A program made the translations under genes and the position numbers. Of a DNA stretch of 43,935 nucleotides, positions 14,955 to 23,769 are shown piece by piece. Origin of the DNA: a virus. The stretch spans positions 1 to 43,935 of IMG/VR virus record IMGVR_UViG_3300008267_000100; one strand, 5' to 3'. A model generated the notes under the pieces. The model made no database searches. It was given only the letters and a program-made list of their open reading frames with translations, and was not told the DNA's origin. Each line of letters opens with the position of its first letter. The first letter of the stretch is position 1.

Positions 14955-16821
14955 TATAAAATACAACAGTAGGGATTTTGATGCGCTGAAACTGGGCTTA
15001 ATAGAGTTCACCAAAGCATACTATCCAGAATCCTATACCGACTTCAACGAAGCCTCACCCGGCTCTCTATTTGTCGATTTAGCAGCCTACGTAGGTGATG
15101 TTTTAAGCTACTATACGGATAGTAACTTAAAAGAATCCATGCTCCTATATGCGCAAGAAAGACGAAACCTACTAAATCTTGCTGCAGCAGTTGGATATAA
15201 GCCAAAAATATCAGTTCCAGCATTAGTTGACCTAGATGTATACCAACTAATGCCAGCAATAGGCACAGGTGAAAATAGTGAGCCGGATACCTCATACGGA
15301 CTTAAAGTAGAAAGAGGACTAGAGGTACGCACAAAAACCCCAGCCATCACTTTCACAGTTCAAGATACGATTGATTTTAAAGTGAACGATGTGTTTAATC
15401 CCACTGAATACTCTGTCTACAGCATTGACAACAACACAGGAGATCCGATATACTATTTAGCAAAAAAAACTGTAAGAGCAATCAGCGGCAGACTCATTAC
15501 AACTACAGTCGATATTGGATCGCGTGAACGCTTTACTAAGATTTTATTAGAAAACGATCCAAATAATCCAATCATTGGAGTCGAGACTATTTTAGATAGT
15601 GACGATAATATCTGGTACGAGGTACCTTACTTAGCACAGGATACAATCTTTGAAGAGGTTACTAATACAGCACTCAATGATCCGGATTCGGCTGTTTATA
15701 GCAACGAGACCCCGTACTTATTGCGGTATAAAAAAGTACCAAGAAGATTTATTACGCGAGTAGTAGAGGATGGATTAGAGATTCAATTTGGTGCTGGGAT
15801 ATCCTCAAATCCGGACGAAGAACTGCTGGCTACACCAGAGCAAATAGGACTAAACCTACCAACTGGTAAAGCTAACACAGATGCGTCGTTTGACCCAAGC
15901 AATCCGCTATTAACAAGTGCATATGGTTTAGCTCCATCAAACACGACACTGACAATTAACTACTATGTTGGAGGTGGTGTAACATCAAACGTTGCCTCAA
16001 ATACTATTGTGGAGATTGCAGCTGCCAACGTCACCAATTCTCAACTACCAGCTAGCACACCAACACTTAACAACGCTGTCATACAGAGTCTTGCTGTCAA
16101 TAACGCAACTGCGGCAACTGGAGGAAGAAACGAAGAAACAATAGAAGAAATAAGACAAAATGCACTTGCTCAATTTACTGCACAAAGTAGAGCTGTGACT
16201 CGAGAAGATTACATAGTGCGTTGCTATTCCATGCCAAGTATTTACGGCTCAGTAGCAAAAGCATATATAACACCAGATGAGCAAAATAACTTGCTAACAT
16301 CAGACGCAAATGATGTTGTAGCAAATCCACTAGCTTTAAATTTATACACACTAGGTTACGATAGTAATAAGCAATGTACACCTCTAAACGCTGCTATAAA
16401 AAGTAATGTAAAAAATTACATTGACAGGTATAGAATGCTAACAGACAGCATTAACATAAGAGATGCTTTTATTATTAATATTGGTGTTAAGTTTGACATA
16501 GTAGCACTTCCAAACTTCAATAACAATGAAGTGATTCTACGTTGTATTGCTAGAATGAAAGACTTTTTTAATATCGATAGATGGCAAATAGGGCAGCCAA
16601 TCGTTCACAGTGAAGTGATAACAGCCCTACTACAAGTCAAAGGTGTGCAGACCGTATCAAGAGTTCGCATCACAAATATATTTGATGACGGATACAGCAA
16701 CGTAGTGTATGACATACAAGCAGCAACCGTAAATGGAATCACCTACCCAAGTCTAGATCCAGCAATATTTGAAGTAAAATACCCTGACATTGACATCGAA
16801 GGCAGAATAACCCCATTCTAA
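14941..16821 (+). CDS. gp6: Baseplate wedge protein gp6-like (J-like)
   Basis: A 626-residue protein similar in length to T4 gp6 (660). The N-terminus (NSRDFDALKLGLIEFTKAYY, then ASPGSLFVDLAAYVGDVLSY and NLLNLAAAVGYKP) is the typical gp6/baseplate-J opening in marine T4-like phages. The segment AVTREDYIVRCYSMPSIYG at about residues 418-436 is the conserved core found in J-family proteins, and ALLQVKGVQTVSRVRI follows near the C-terminus. gp6 dimers form the inner ring of the baseplate and bind gp25 and gp53. The start overlaps gp25 by 14 bases, as expected for stoichiometrically coupled parts. Confidence 0.9.
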   Translation: MAERDIKYNSRDFDALKLGLIEFTKAYYPESYTDFNEASPGSLFVDLAAYVGDVLSYYTDSNLKESMLLYAQERRNLLNLAAAVGYKPKISVPALVDLDVYQLMPAIGTGENSEPDTSYGLKVERGLEVRTKTPAITFTVQDTIDFKVNDVFNPTEYSVYSIDNNTGDPIYYLAKKTVRAISGRLITTTVDIGSRERFTKILLENDPNNPIIGVETILDSDDNIWYEVPYLAQDTIFEEVTNTALNDPDSAVYSNETPYLLRYKKVPRRFITRVVEDGLEIQFGAGISSNPDEELLATPEQIGLNLPTGKANTDASFDPSNPLLTSAYGLAPSNTTLTINYYVGGGVTSNVASNTIVEIAAANVTNSQLPASTPTLNNAVIQSLAVNNATAATGGRNEETIEEIRQNALAQFTAQSRAVTREDYIVRCYSMPSIYGSVAKAYITPDEQNNLLTSDANDVVANPLALNLYTLGYDSNKQCTPLNAAIKSNVKNYIDRYRMLTDSINIRDAFIINIGVKFDIVALPNFNNNEVILRCIARMKDFFNIDRWQIGQPIVHSEVITALLQVKGVQTVSRVRITNIFDDGYSNVVYDIQAATVNGITYPSLDPAIFEVKYPDIDIEGRITPF

Positions 16822-16822
16822 A

Positions 16823-17911
16823 ATGATATACAGTATTTACAATATAAAAGATGCTACTATATACGAACAGTATCCTAAGCTCAATACTGGTATTGATAAT
16901 ATTTTAGAACTCTCTAAAGTCATTGACAACACAGCAAGCTTCAACTCAAGGATATTGCTAAAATTTGATTTAGCAGAATTTACTACTAAGTTTAATTCCA
17001 CTATACTAACACAAACAGCAAGCTACTTTCTCAGGCTAACAGCAACAAATCCAAGTGAAATTCCTCTCGATTATACGCTATATGCTTATCAAGTTTCACA
17101 GAGCTGGAATATGGGGACAGGTAAGTACACAACGCAGTTAGTAGATGATAATGGGGTTTCGTGGCAGTACCGCTTAACGAGCCTTAATGGCACTAGCGCA
17201 TGGCCAACAACTTCTTTTGCAATAGGAACAACTGGTAGTTGGAGTTATACATCAGGAGGAGCTGCTTGGTACACAGCATCAGCGCACAGTCAGAGTTTTA
17301 GTTACGAAACTACTGATGTACTAATGAACGTAACAACAGCTGTGCGTGAATGGATTAGTGGTGCAAAACCAAACGAAGGATTTCTTCTAAAAAAGAGCAA
17401 TATAGATGAAGCAGATTTAACAAGCTCATTTAATGCGTTACGATTCTATAGCAAAGAGTCGAACACTATCTACAGTCCAAGATTGGAGATGCGTTACGAC
17501 GACTCAATCTACCACACATCATATTCTATTGTAAACTATAATGACGAAGTAGTTGTAAATGTAACAAATCTACAAGAACAGTACTTAGACACAGGAAAAG
17601 CTAGAATAAACGTATCAGCACGACCTAAATATCCTGTACGAACACATGCAACAAGCAGTAACTATCTTGATGTATACCAACTTAACAGTTCTAGCTTCTA
17701 TAGTATAAGAGATGCGCACACTAATATTGAAATTATACCATTTGATGAAAATAATACAAAGATTAGTGCTGACACTAAAGGTAGTTACTTCCTGTTAGAT
17801 TTTAACACACTAGCCCCACAGAGGTACTACAGATTGCTAATTAAATCAAAGGTAAGCTCAACCGAGCAGTATATCTATGATAGTAATTGGATCTTTAAAG
17901 TAGTACAATGA
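16823..17911 (+). CDS. Structural protein with DNRLRE-like domain
   Basis: A 362-residue protein starting one base after the gp6-like gene. The N-terminal ~220 residues look like a DNRLRE domain: DATIYEQYPKLNTGIDN, SRILLKFDL, then YFLRLTATNP, a Trp at SQSWNMGTGKY and VTTAVREWISG. This beta-sandwich is common in surface and carbohydrate-associated proteins. The C-terminal part is beta-rich, ending RYYRLLIKSK...NWIFKVV, perhaps another sandwich. Likely a baseplate or appendage protein adjoining the wedge; an enzymatic role is not evident. Its stop overlaps the next start (ATGA at 17908). Confidence 0.65.
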   Translation: MIYSIYNIKDATIYEQYPKLNTGIDNILELSKVIDNTASFNSRILLKFDLAEFTTKFNSTILTQTASYFLRLTATNPSEIPLDYTLYAYQVSQSWNMGTGKYTTQLVDDNGVSWQYRLTSLNGTSAWPTTSFAIGTTGSWSYTSGGAAWYTASAHSQSFSYETTDVLMNVTTAVREWISGAKPNEGFLLKKSNIDEADLTSSFNALRFYSKESNTIYSPRLEMRYDDSIYHTSYSIVNYNDEVVVNVTNLQEQYLDTGKARINVSARPKYPVRTHATSSNYLDVYQLNSSSFYSIRDAHTNIEIIPFDENNTKISADTKGSYFLLDFNTLAPQRYYRLLIKSKVSSTEQYIYDSNWIFKVVQ

Positions 17912-20589
17912 GAACGAGAACGGGAAAACTATTAGCAGACCTAAATGATTCAATAGGAGCCGAAGCCTCTGCTTCAGTTCCAAATCAAAGGTTCGCAGGT
18001 ATAGATGAAAATCAGACAACCTACAACCTATTTCCCTACGAACTCAACGATCCACCAGTAATCCTAAAAGGAATTTTTGAAGCATCAGAGCCTCAAATGC
18101 AAAGTGACTTGAGCTATAAGCCTAGCGATGGTAATGTTATATATTACAGTGAAGAGAACACGGTTAAGGTTATGGTTGGTACGTCCTTTGCACTAAGAAT
18201 ACAAGCGCAGCAACCTAATGTGCTGAATGTTGAAAATGGGGTTCCCGAAATCAAGCCTTTAAATCGAGAGTTAAGATACGAATGGCTTAAAGATGGTGAT
18301 TTAGTGTTTGAAGTAGAGCCGTCCTTTCTTGAAGATAGACCTGATAGAATATCAGCTAATGTTTCGGAGTTGGTTTTCACAAACGTATCAGCACGAATGG
18401 CTGGACGATATAGTTGTATTATAATTAATGATATTGGAGAAACAGAATCGGAAGTAATCGATTTGGAGATATACGATCCAACTTTACCCGACGACCCGTA
18501 CTTTAAAGTAAACTTAATACAAAACGGATTCGCCACAGACGGAACGAGCAACTGGACAACTCTTGTTGGTGATGTTACGTCAAAGCCTCTTTTAAGCAAG
18601 GCATCTGAGTTTAATGCTAAAGTACCAAATTCCGCGTTGTTTGGCCATACGGCTATGGGAATGTATCCATATCCAACCAACATTAGATTCAATGGTATTC
18701 GCAACTACAATATTGCAAGTATTGCAACCGGCAAGAAAGCCTCCTATTTCACAAGAGATAATCTACAATATTTAGCAAATGGCGGTACTGAAGTAGCTGT
18801 CATGTATCAGGATGTGGATTTATCGGAAATAACTGATTTTATTAGTGGTAAAGTTTATGGCTGCACAGGAGTGCGAGCTTATTTTGGATGCATTATAGGT
18901 AATGCTATTTCAAGATACATTCCCACCTTTGATATGCTGCTTCCCGAAAACAAGTACGACAGGCAATTTTACTTTATGGGAGCTCCTCGTATTTCTTATG
19001 AAAATTTTATACTGACGGGACCCGGTCTCATTGAAGAAAGCGTTACTGTCACAATACAAGAATACAACGGATCAGCACCACTACCTAGCCTAGTTTATGA
19101 AAATAATCAAACTAAGTATGTTAGTAGCATACAAATAAAAGATACGCTGTCGTCCATTTACAATGCAACAACTAATGAGCAAGTAGACCCACCAGCAATA
19201 GGAAATGTAACTACTGTAGAAGGTGCATCAATAACACCAATACCTATAACAGGCAGAAACGGCCGTGTAATTAACACCTACAAGCAGCTTTACGCTAATA
19301 AGGAAGACTATTTTGCATTTGGACAATATGCTGACTATAGAGATAGCATAATTCGATTTTTGAATCCTAAAACTAATAGAATCAAAGTCACAATTGCCTT
19401 TGAACTAGACACAGCCAGAAACTTGCAAATAATGCCTGGAGTGACTTCTAATGGCTTATTAGATGTTGAACCATTTACTAAACCTTACTATAAACTAATA
19501 CCAAAAGAGTTTACAAAAGACGCTATCACAATAGTTAGACAGAGTCAAAATGAACAGTATCAAACAAAGCCATTTTCCGAACTTTTTCCACAAAGCGTGC
19601 CAAAAACCATGGCAACTGGGTTAGGATTAGTATTGGAACCAATAACAGCTCGCAGTGTTAAAATCGAAAACTTTCGCGACGAAATTGGAAAGATTCCAAC
19701 TAAAGCAGCAGAGGTTAGACCGCCGTCCGTCAATGCTTACACAGACGCAAATACATTTGCGCAAGCGGCTGCAAATACAACAGGTATAGCGAGTGCTTTT
19801 GATTTGCAAGGAGAAGTACCAATTTATTTTTGGAGAAAATACAATGATGCGAAAGCCACTTCAACTCTCTTTGATCAAGAAGAATATAGCAGAGATGACG
19901 AAACGTGTGACGGTAGTATTGTTATTTCAAATCTCGCAACAGGAGAGGTGTACTATAGTACAGAAGAAACACACGCTGGAGACACCAGTATTAACTTTCC
20001 AGGACTATCCACTATCAGAATACAAGTGAGATCGCATGGTAAGGATGATAGACCAGATGATGGTAATTGGAGAGAAGGAGTTTACCCATGGCTAAGTATA
20101 CAAACAGTAAACGAAACTAGCTTAATAGATGTCGATGGTCGAACTAGAGTTGTACACCTATGGCCTTCTTTAGTTTCGGGTGTCACCTCCCCGATAGCAT
20201 TCTTCCAACATAACGCACCAGTCCCATCAGGATTTTATAATACAAGCGTTGTAGATGCAGTGGCAGCTGCAGCAGGAATAGCAGCAGGAGTATATACAGT
20301 TAATCCAACTGTTGGCTACATAACATCCGCAGCAGTATCGGAGTTGTTTGCTGGTCAACCGACTTTGAACTTTGTAGGAGCATCACTTCCACAGCCACTA
20401 GGAATAGGAGGCAATAGTCAAGGTCAGGACAGACTAGCGAGAACAATTATTGTCGACGTACCATCTAACCAAATATCACAGATATATGCAGGTCTAAGGC
20501 ACAACAACAACGGCAATAATACTAATGGCGGTACAATATATGCAAAGATAGGTTTTCAAAGTAATATACTATCATACTATAAGATATAG
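17908..20589 (+). CDS. Large virion protein with Ig-like and carbohydrate-binding-like domains (1)
   Basis: An 893-residue protein. About residues 85-190 form an immunoglobulin-like domain: RYEWLKDGDLVFE (near 122), then VSARMAGRYSCIIIND (near 160), with the Trp and the Tyr-x-Cys of I-set domains but apparently no partner Cys in the early strand. Next is NLIQNGFATDGTSNW (about 203-217), a start typical of CBM4/9-like jelly-roll domains. The rest is beta-rich, with Pro/Ala-rich stretches near 600-640. It shares architecture with the next gene. Ig-like domains on phage virions are thought to bind cell-surface or environmental glycans. Probably a baseplate-attached fibre or decoration; exact position unknown. 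Confidence 0.7.
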   Translation: MRTRTGKLLADLNDSIGAEASASVPNQRFAGIDENQTTYNLFPYELNDPPVILKGIFEASEPQMQSDLSYKPSDGNVIYYSEENTVKVMVGTSFALRIQAQQPNVLNVENGVPEIKPLNRELRYEWLKDGDLVFEVEPSFLEDRPDRISANVSELVFTNVSARMAGRYSCIIINDIGETESEVIDLEIYDPTLPDDPYFKVNLIQNGFATDGTSNWTTLVGDVTSKPLLSKASEFNAKVPNSALFGHTAMGMYPYPTNIRFNGIRNYNIASIATGKKASYFTRDNLQYLANGGTEVAVMYQDVDLSEITDFISGKVYGCTGVRAYFGCIIGNAISRYIPTFDMLLPENKYDRQFYFMGAPRISYENFILTGPGLIEESVTVTIQEYNGSAPLPSLVYENNQTKYVSSIQIKDTLSSIYNATTNEQVDPPAIGNVTTVEGASITPIPITGRNGRVINTYKQLYANKEDYFAFGQYADYRDSIIRFLNPKTNRIKVTIAFELDTARNLQIMPGVTSNGLLDVEPFTKPYYKLIPKEFTKDAITIVRQSQNEQYQTKPFSELFPQSVPKTMATGLGLVLEPITARSVKIENFRDEIGKIPTKAAEVRPPSVNAYTDANTFAQAAANTTGIASAFDLQGEVPIYFWRKYNDAKATSTLFDQEEYSRDDETCDGSIVISNLATGEVYYSTEETHAGDTSINFPGLSTIRIQVRSHGKDDRPDDGNWREGVYPWLSIQTVNETSLIDVDGRTRVVHLWPSLVSGVTSPIAFFQHNAPVPSGFYNTSVVDAVAAAAGIAAGVYTVNPTVGYITSAAVSELFAGQPTLNFVGASLPQPLGIGGNSQGQDRLARTIIVDVPSNQISQIYAGLRHNNNGNNTNGGTIYAKIGFQSNILSYYKI

Positions 20590-20591
20590 GA

Positions 20592-20600
20592 TATTTATAA
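20592..20600 (+). promoter_or_regulatory. TATTTATAA motif, copy 5
   Basis: Exact TATTTATAA only 2 bases before ATG 20603. At this distance a bacterial -10 element would place the transcription start inside the gene, so this copy is the strongest argument for caution about a simple promoter reading. Confidence 0.5.
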
Positions 20601-20602
20601 TC

Positions 20603-23600
20603 ATGCCTACTACGTTTAGTTTAAAACCAAAGAATGGAATTATAAAGGGTGGCTTAAAGCCAAACTTTTTCCTTTATGATGACACTTTTGGTGCACCAAT
20701 CATCGTATCGCCATCTGCAGACAATAGAGTTCAATTTAGAGTCCAACAAACAACTTTAACAAACTCTGACGGAAGTTTAAAGCAAGCAAGAGTCATAGAC
20801 AATACATTGTCTCTTTTAACAGGCACCGCCTTTACATTAGCTGTAATAGTAGTTGATCCAGACAATCCCAAAGATAGATCTAGCATAGAAAATTTAGTTT
20901 TTAGATGGTATAAAAATGGATCGTACCTTTACCAAGTTAATAACCAAAACAACTTTAAGGGATCTAATGTGCTAGTTTTTGACCAACAAAACTGCACACC
21001 AGAAATTTCAGGAGTATATAGATTAGATATTATCAATCAAAGCGGTACAACACAAACAAACGACCTTACACTCAGAGTATACGATACAACAAGACTTGAT
21101 CAATTGTACAATAATGTCATAAATAATGGTAGTGGTGAGGCTGGATTAGATGGGTGGGAGGTTGAAGATAGCGTATTAGTTAGTGAATTTAGAAGTGGAA
21201 CTATACCTTGTCGAAATTTTGGAAGCATTCTTAAGGAGGATAAACTTGCAACACAAGAAAATGCAACACTCACAGATGGGGATAAATCTATAGCTCCTAT
21301 ACAACCAGAACAATCCTTCACCTTCTCTAAAACTAGCGCCTGGGTAAATTTTGGAGAATACTACAGACGTTGGTTAGAGGATCCCAATATAAAAAATGAT
21401 GCAGACACAAAGTGGTGGTATAGCTATATGCATCCAAATTTAATACCGAATGAAGATCCGCAAGAACAGTATGCATGCTTTTACCCATCAAAAAGGTTTG
21501 TAGATGATTACAATCAAAATGCTGGCAAACTAGGTCTTGTGGAGGAAACAAAAGACCACCACACATACTTCACAAAAGGCCCAGTACAACGAACAAATAA
21601 CTCAACTGCAACCATGACGCAGACAATCGAGCTCGATAGTATAGGAAATTTTATCGATGGCAATGTTTGTGGAGTAGACAATATTGTAGCTAACTTTTTT
21701 AGCTATGTGGGTTTGGGAGTAGATGCATATCAATATGAGGTTGAGTTTAAGGATGTATTTAAGCCTGGACCTGGAGATTGGCCACTATATGAGGGAATAT
21801 CCATTACTATAGATGAGGCACAGGAAAATGCAAGTAGTTACTTCAACACCCCAACCTTGCAATACGATCTACCGAATGATGATGGCAACCTTGCCTTCTC
21901 CATTGCAAAAGGCCCACTTGGATTTATACGAAATTACCTCAGCGACACAGCAATTCACACAGAGGAAAACGCAAGTTGGATTATTAACCGTAATGAGTCA
22001 AAGTACATTAAACTTAACCGATCCATATACAACTATGGACCAGACTACACTCCGCCACCATGGCGTTACCCTATATTAAAGGAGTTATTTGAAGAATCTG
22101 TAGCTACAGGCACTAACTCAGCAACAATTCTTGTTGGTGAACCGAGATGGGGCAGCTTTAGACAGCTATACGGCAGATTGCTATTTGCTGACGGAGCAGC
22201 TGCAGAAGTTGTAGGCACTGAGTTAGAAGGGCTAGAAGCACTGACACACCCAGCCTATAGATCTCAAAACCCTAGCAGCACATCTAGAGCATCCGGTTCA
22301 CAGTTTTTTGTGGAAACGATGAATGCTCGATTTGAAGCAGTTGATGAGTTTATTATGACCAAGTTAGTACAACCATTACTACCATATTTTCAATCTAGAA
22401 CACTAGGTCAATTTGATTTAGCATTTCCATCATCAACCTACGGAGGAAGACAGCAACAATATTATAAAGCACTTAAAGCATTAATACACCTAGTTGTATC
22501 AAAGGATAGGTTTTATGAGATTAGGCAGCAGTATGGTGCAATGGGCGTCATAAGAAAGTTGAAATTTCAAGACACAACAAATACATACCTCGCAGCACGA
22601 ACTAACGCAGAAAATCTTTTTAGTGGTATATCAGATACACAAACCGATACAAACAGCTGGTATCTCTATTATAAGAGGATGTTCGAGTTCTATATGTATG
22701 AAATAAAGGAAGGAGTTGTAGTTCCCAATTTCCTACTAGTAAAAAAAGCAGATCCTAATCTAACACTCAACTCTATACCTCTAGTACCACAACAGTGGAA
22801 AAAGTTTCGTGAAAGTGGTAATGTATCGGATGTTTCTTTTACTGAAAGTGATAAAGTTGATTTGACACTGGCAAAAGAAATAAAACTCACACCACTATGC
22901 AACAATACCGTCAGTTTTACCTTTACTTATATTGACAACTTTGGAGTGGAACTTACGAGAGAAATAATAGAGGGGCCACAAGTTGATGATATCTTTTCTG
23001 TAAAAGAAAAAGCTCTATTTGCTACAGTGGTAGGTAAGCTTCTTCAACGAACGTGCAGACTACCAGACGAGTTGATTCAAGTGACCTATAAAGGATATGC
23101 TCCGCTATTTTGGATAAGTAAAACGCAAATAACAGACGGTACGTGGATAACAAACAACTACGTAGATATGCAGCCTGTAATCGGTGTAACTAATCAATTA
23201 GCTGTTGATCGAGGAGCAGCTGCCTTTTTTGCAATTCAAAAAAAACTTAATATTCCTAAGAGAACTAGATCAATACAAGTATCTGTCTTATTTGATCACA
23301 ACTCAAGGGCATATGTGATTGAACCAAGTTCAGGGATCGATAGATATGACTTAGACGAAATTCCTGCAGAACACACATCACAGGAGTTTAAATACTATCG
23401 ATCAGGAAATCCACGAACCGGCGTAACTCACATGAAATTAGTGCTATTTGATAATGAGTTTAAACGAACGTCACAGCAACCACAATACTACCTACCTCCA
23501 TATCACATATGGGGAGAGTTGAAGCGAAGAATCACAGCACCAATGTATTACCTACGATCAGGTGATAGCCGAGGACAAGCAGTCAATGCGCCAGCATCGG

Positions 23601-23734
23601 TAGAGTCTTTTGACTACAATCCACCATCAAGACAGAGCACCATGGAGCAAAATATAGTTAAACCTCCACGAGATGTTATGGCTAGAGAGTCAGCAGAAGC
23701 TGCACAAACTGCACAACAGGGATTAAAGAATTAA
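20603..23734 (+). CDS. Large virion protein with Ig-like and carbohydrate-binding-like domains (2)
   Basis: A 1043-residue protein sharing the layout of the preceding gene: an Ig-like domain at about residues 60-165 (VFRWYKNGSYLYQVN, then ISGVYRLDIINQSG), here without the core Cys, followed by NVINNGSGEAGLDGW (about 170-184), a CBM-like jelly-roll opening. A long beta-rich central part follows, then a C-terminus ending in an Ala/Gln-rich helix (ESAEAAQTAQQG). The pair most likely arose by duplication and divergence. A role as a large baseplate appendage or adhesin is inferred. The start is set by the motif-plus-ATG at 20592-20605. Confidence 0.7.
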   Translation: MPTTFSLKPKNGIIKGGLKPNFFLYDDTFGAPIIVSPSADNRVQFRVQQTTLTNSDGSLKQARVIDNTLSLLTGTAFTLAVIVVDPDNPKDRSSIENLVFRWYKNGSYLYQVNNQNNFKGSNVLVFDQQNCTPEISGVYRLDIINQSGTTQTNDLTLRVYDTTRLDQLYNNVINNGSGEAGLDGWEVEDSVLVSEFRSGTIPCRNFGSILKEDKLATQENATLTDGDKSIAPIQPEQSFTFSKTSAWVNFGEYYRRWLEDPNIKNDADTKWWYSYMHPNLIPNEDPQEQYACFYPSKRFVDDYNQNAGKLGLVEETKDHHTYFTKGPVQRTNNSTATMTQTIELDSIGNFIDGNVCGVDNIVANFFSYVGLGVDAYQYEVEFKDVFKPGPGDWPLYEGISITIDEAQENASSYFNTPTLQYDLPNDDGNLAFSIAKGPLGFIRNYLSDTAIHTEENASWIINRNESKYIKLNRSIYNYGPDYTPPPWRYPILKELFEESVATGTNSATILVGEPRWGSFRQLYGRLLFADGAAAEVVGTELEGLEALTHPAYRSQNPSSTSRASGSQFFVETMNARFEAVDEFIMTKLVQPLLPYFQSRTLGQFDLAFPSSTYGGRQQQYYKALKALIHLVVSKDRFYEIRQQYGAMGVIRKLKFQDTTNTYLAARTNAENLFSGISDTQTDTNSWYLYYKRMFEFYMYEIKEGVVVPNFLLVKKADPNLTLNSIPLVPQQWKKFRESGNVSDVSFTESDKVDLTLAKEIKLTPLCNNTVSFTFTYIDNFGVELTREIIEGPQVDDIFSVKEKALFATVVGKLLQRTCRLPDELIQVTYKGYAPLFWISKTQITDGTWITNNYVDMQPVIGVTNQLAVDRGAAAFFAIQKKLNIPKRTRSIQVSVLFDHNSRAYVIEPSSGIDRYDLDEIPAEHTSQEFKYYRSGNPRTGVTHMKLVLFDNEFKRTSQQPQYYLPPYHIWGELKRRITAPMYYLRSGDSRGQAVNAPASVESFDYNPPSRQSTMEQNIVKPPRDVMARESAEAAQTAQQGLKN

Positions 23735-23752
23735 TAAAACCAATATAGGTTG

Positions 23753-23761
23753 TATTTATAA
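23753..23761 (+). promoter_or_regulatory. TATTTATAA motif, copy 6
   Basis: Exact TATTTATAA in the 35-base gap, followed by an A-run and then the GTG start at 23770 (8 bases after the motif). Confidence 0.5.
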
Positions 23762-23769
23762 TAAAAAAA

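Noticed and set aside
18144-18704. 186-codon open frame on the - strand
   Set aside because: It lies wholly inside the Ig-domain protein gene, lacks any family resemblance, and every secure gene is on the + strand.
21813-22079. Overlapping + strand open frame in another register
   Set aside because: Embedded in the 1043-residue structural gene with no recognisable product or start context.
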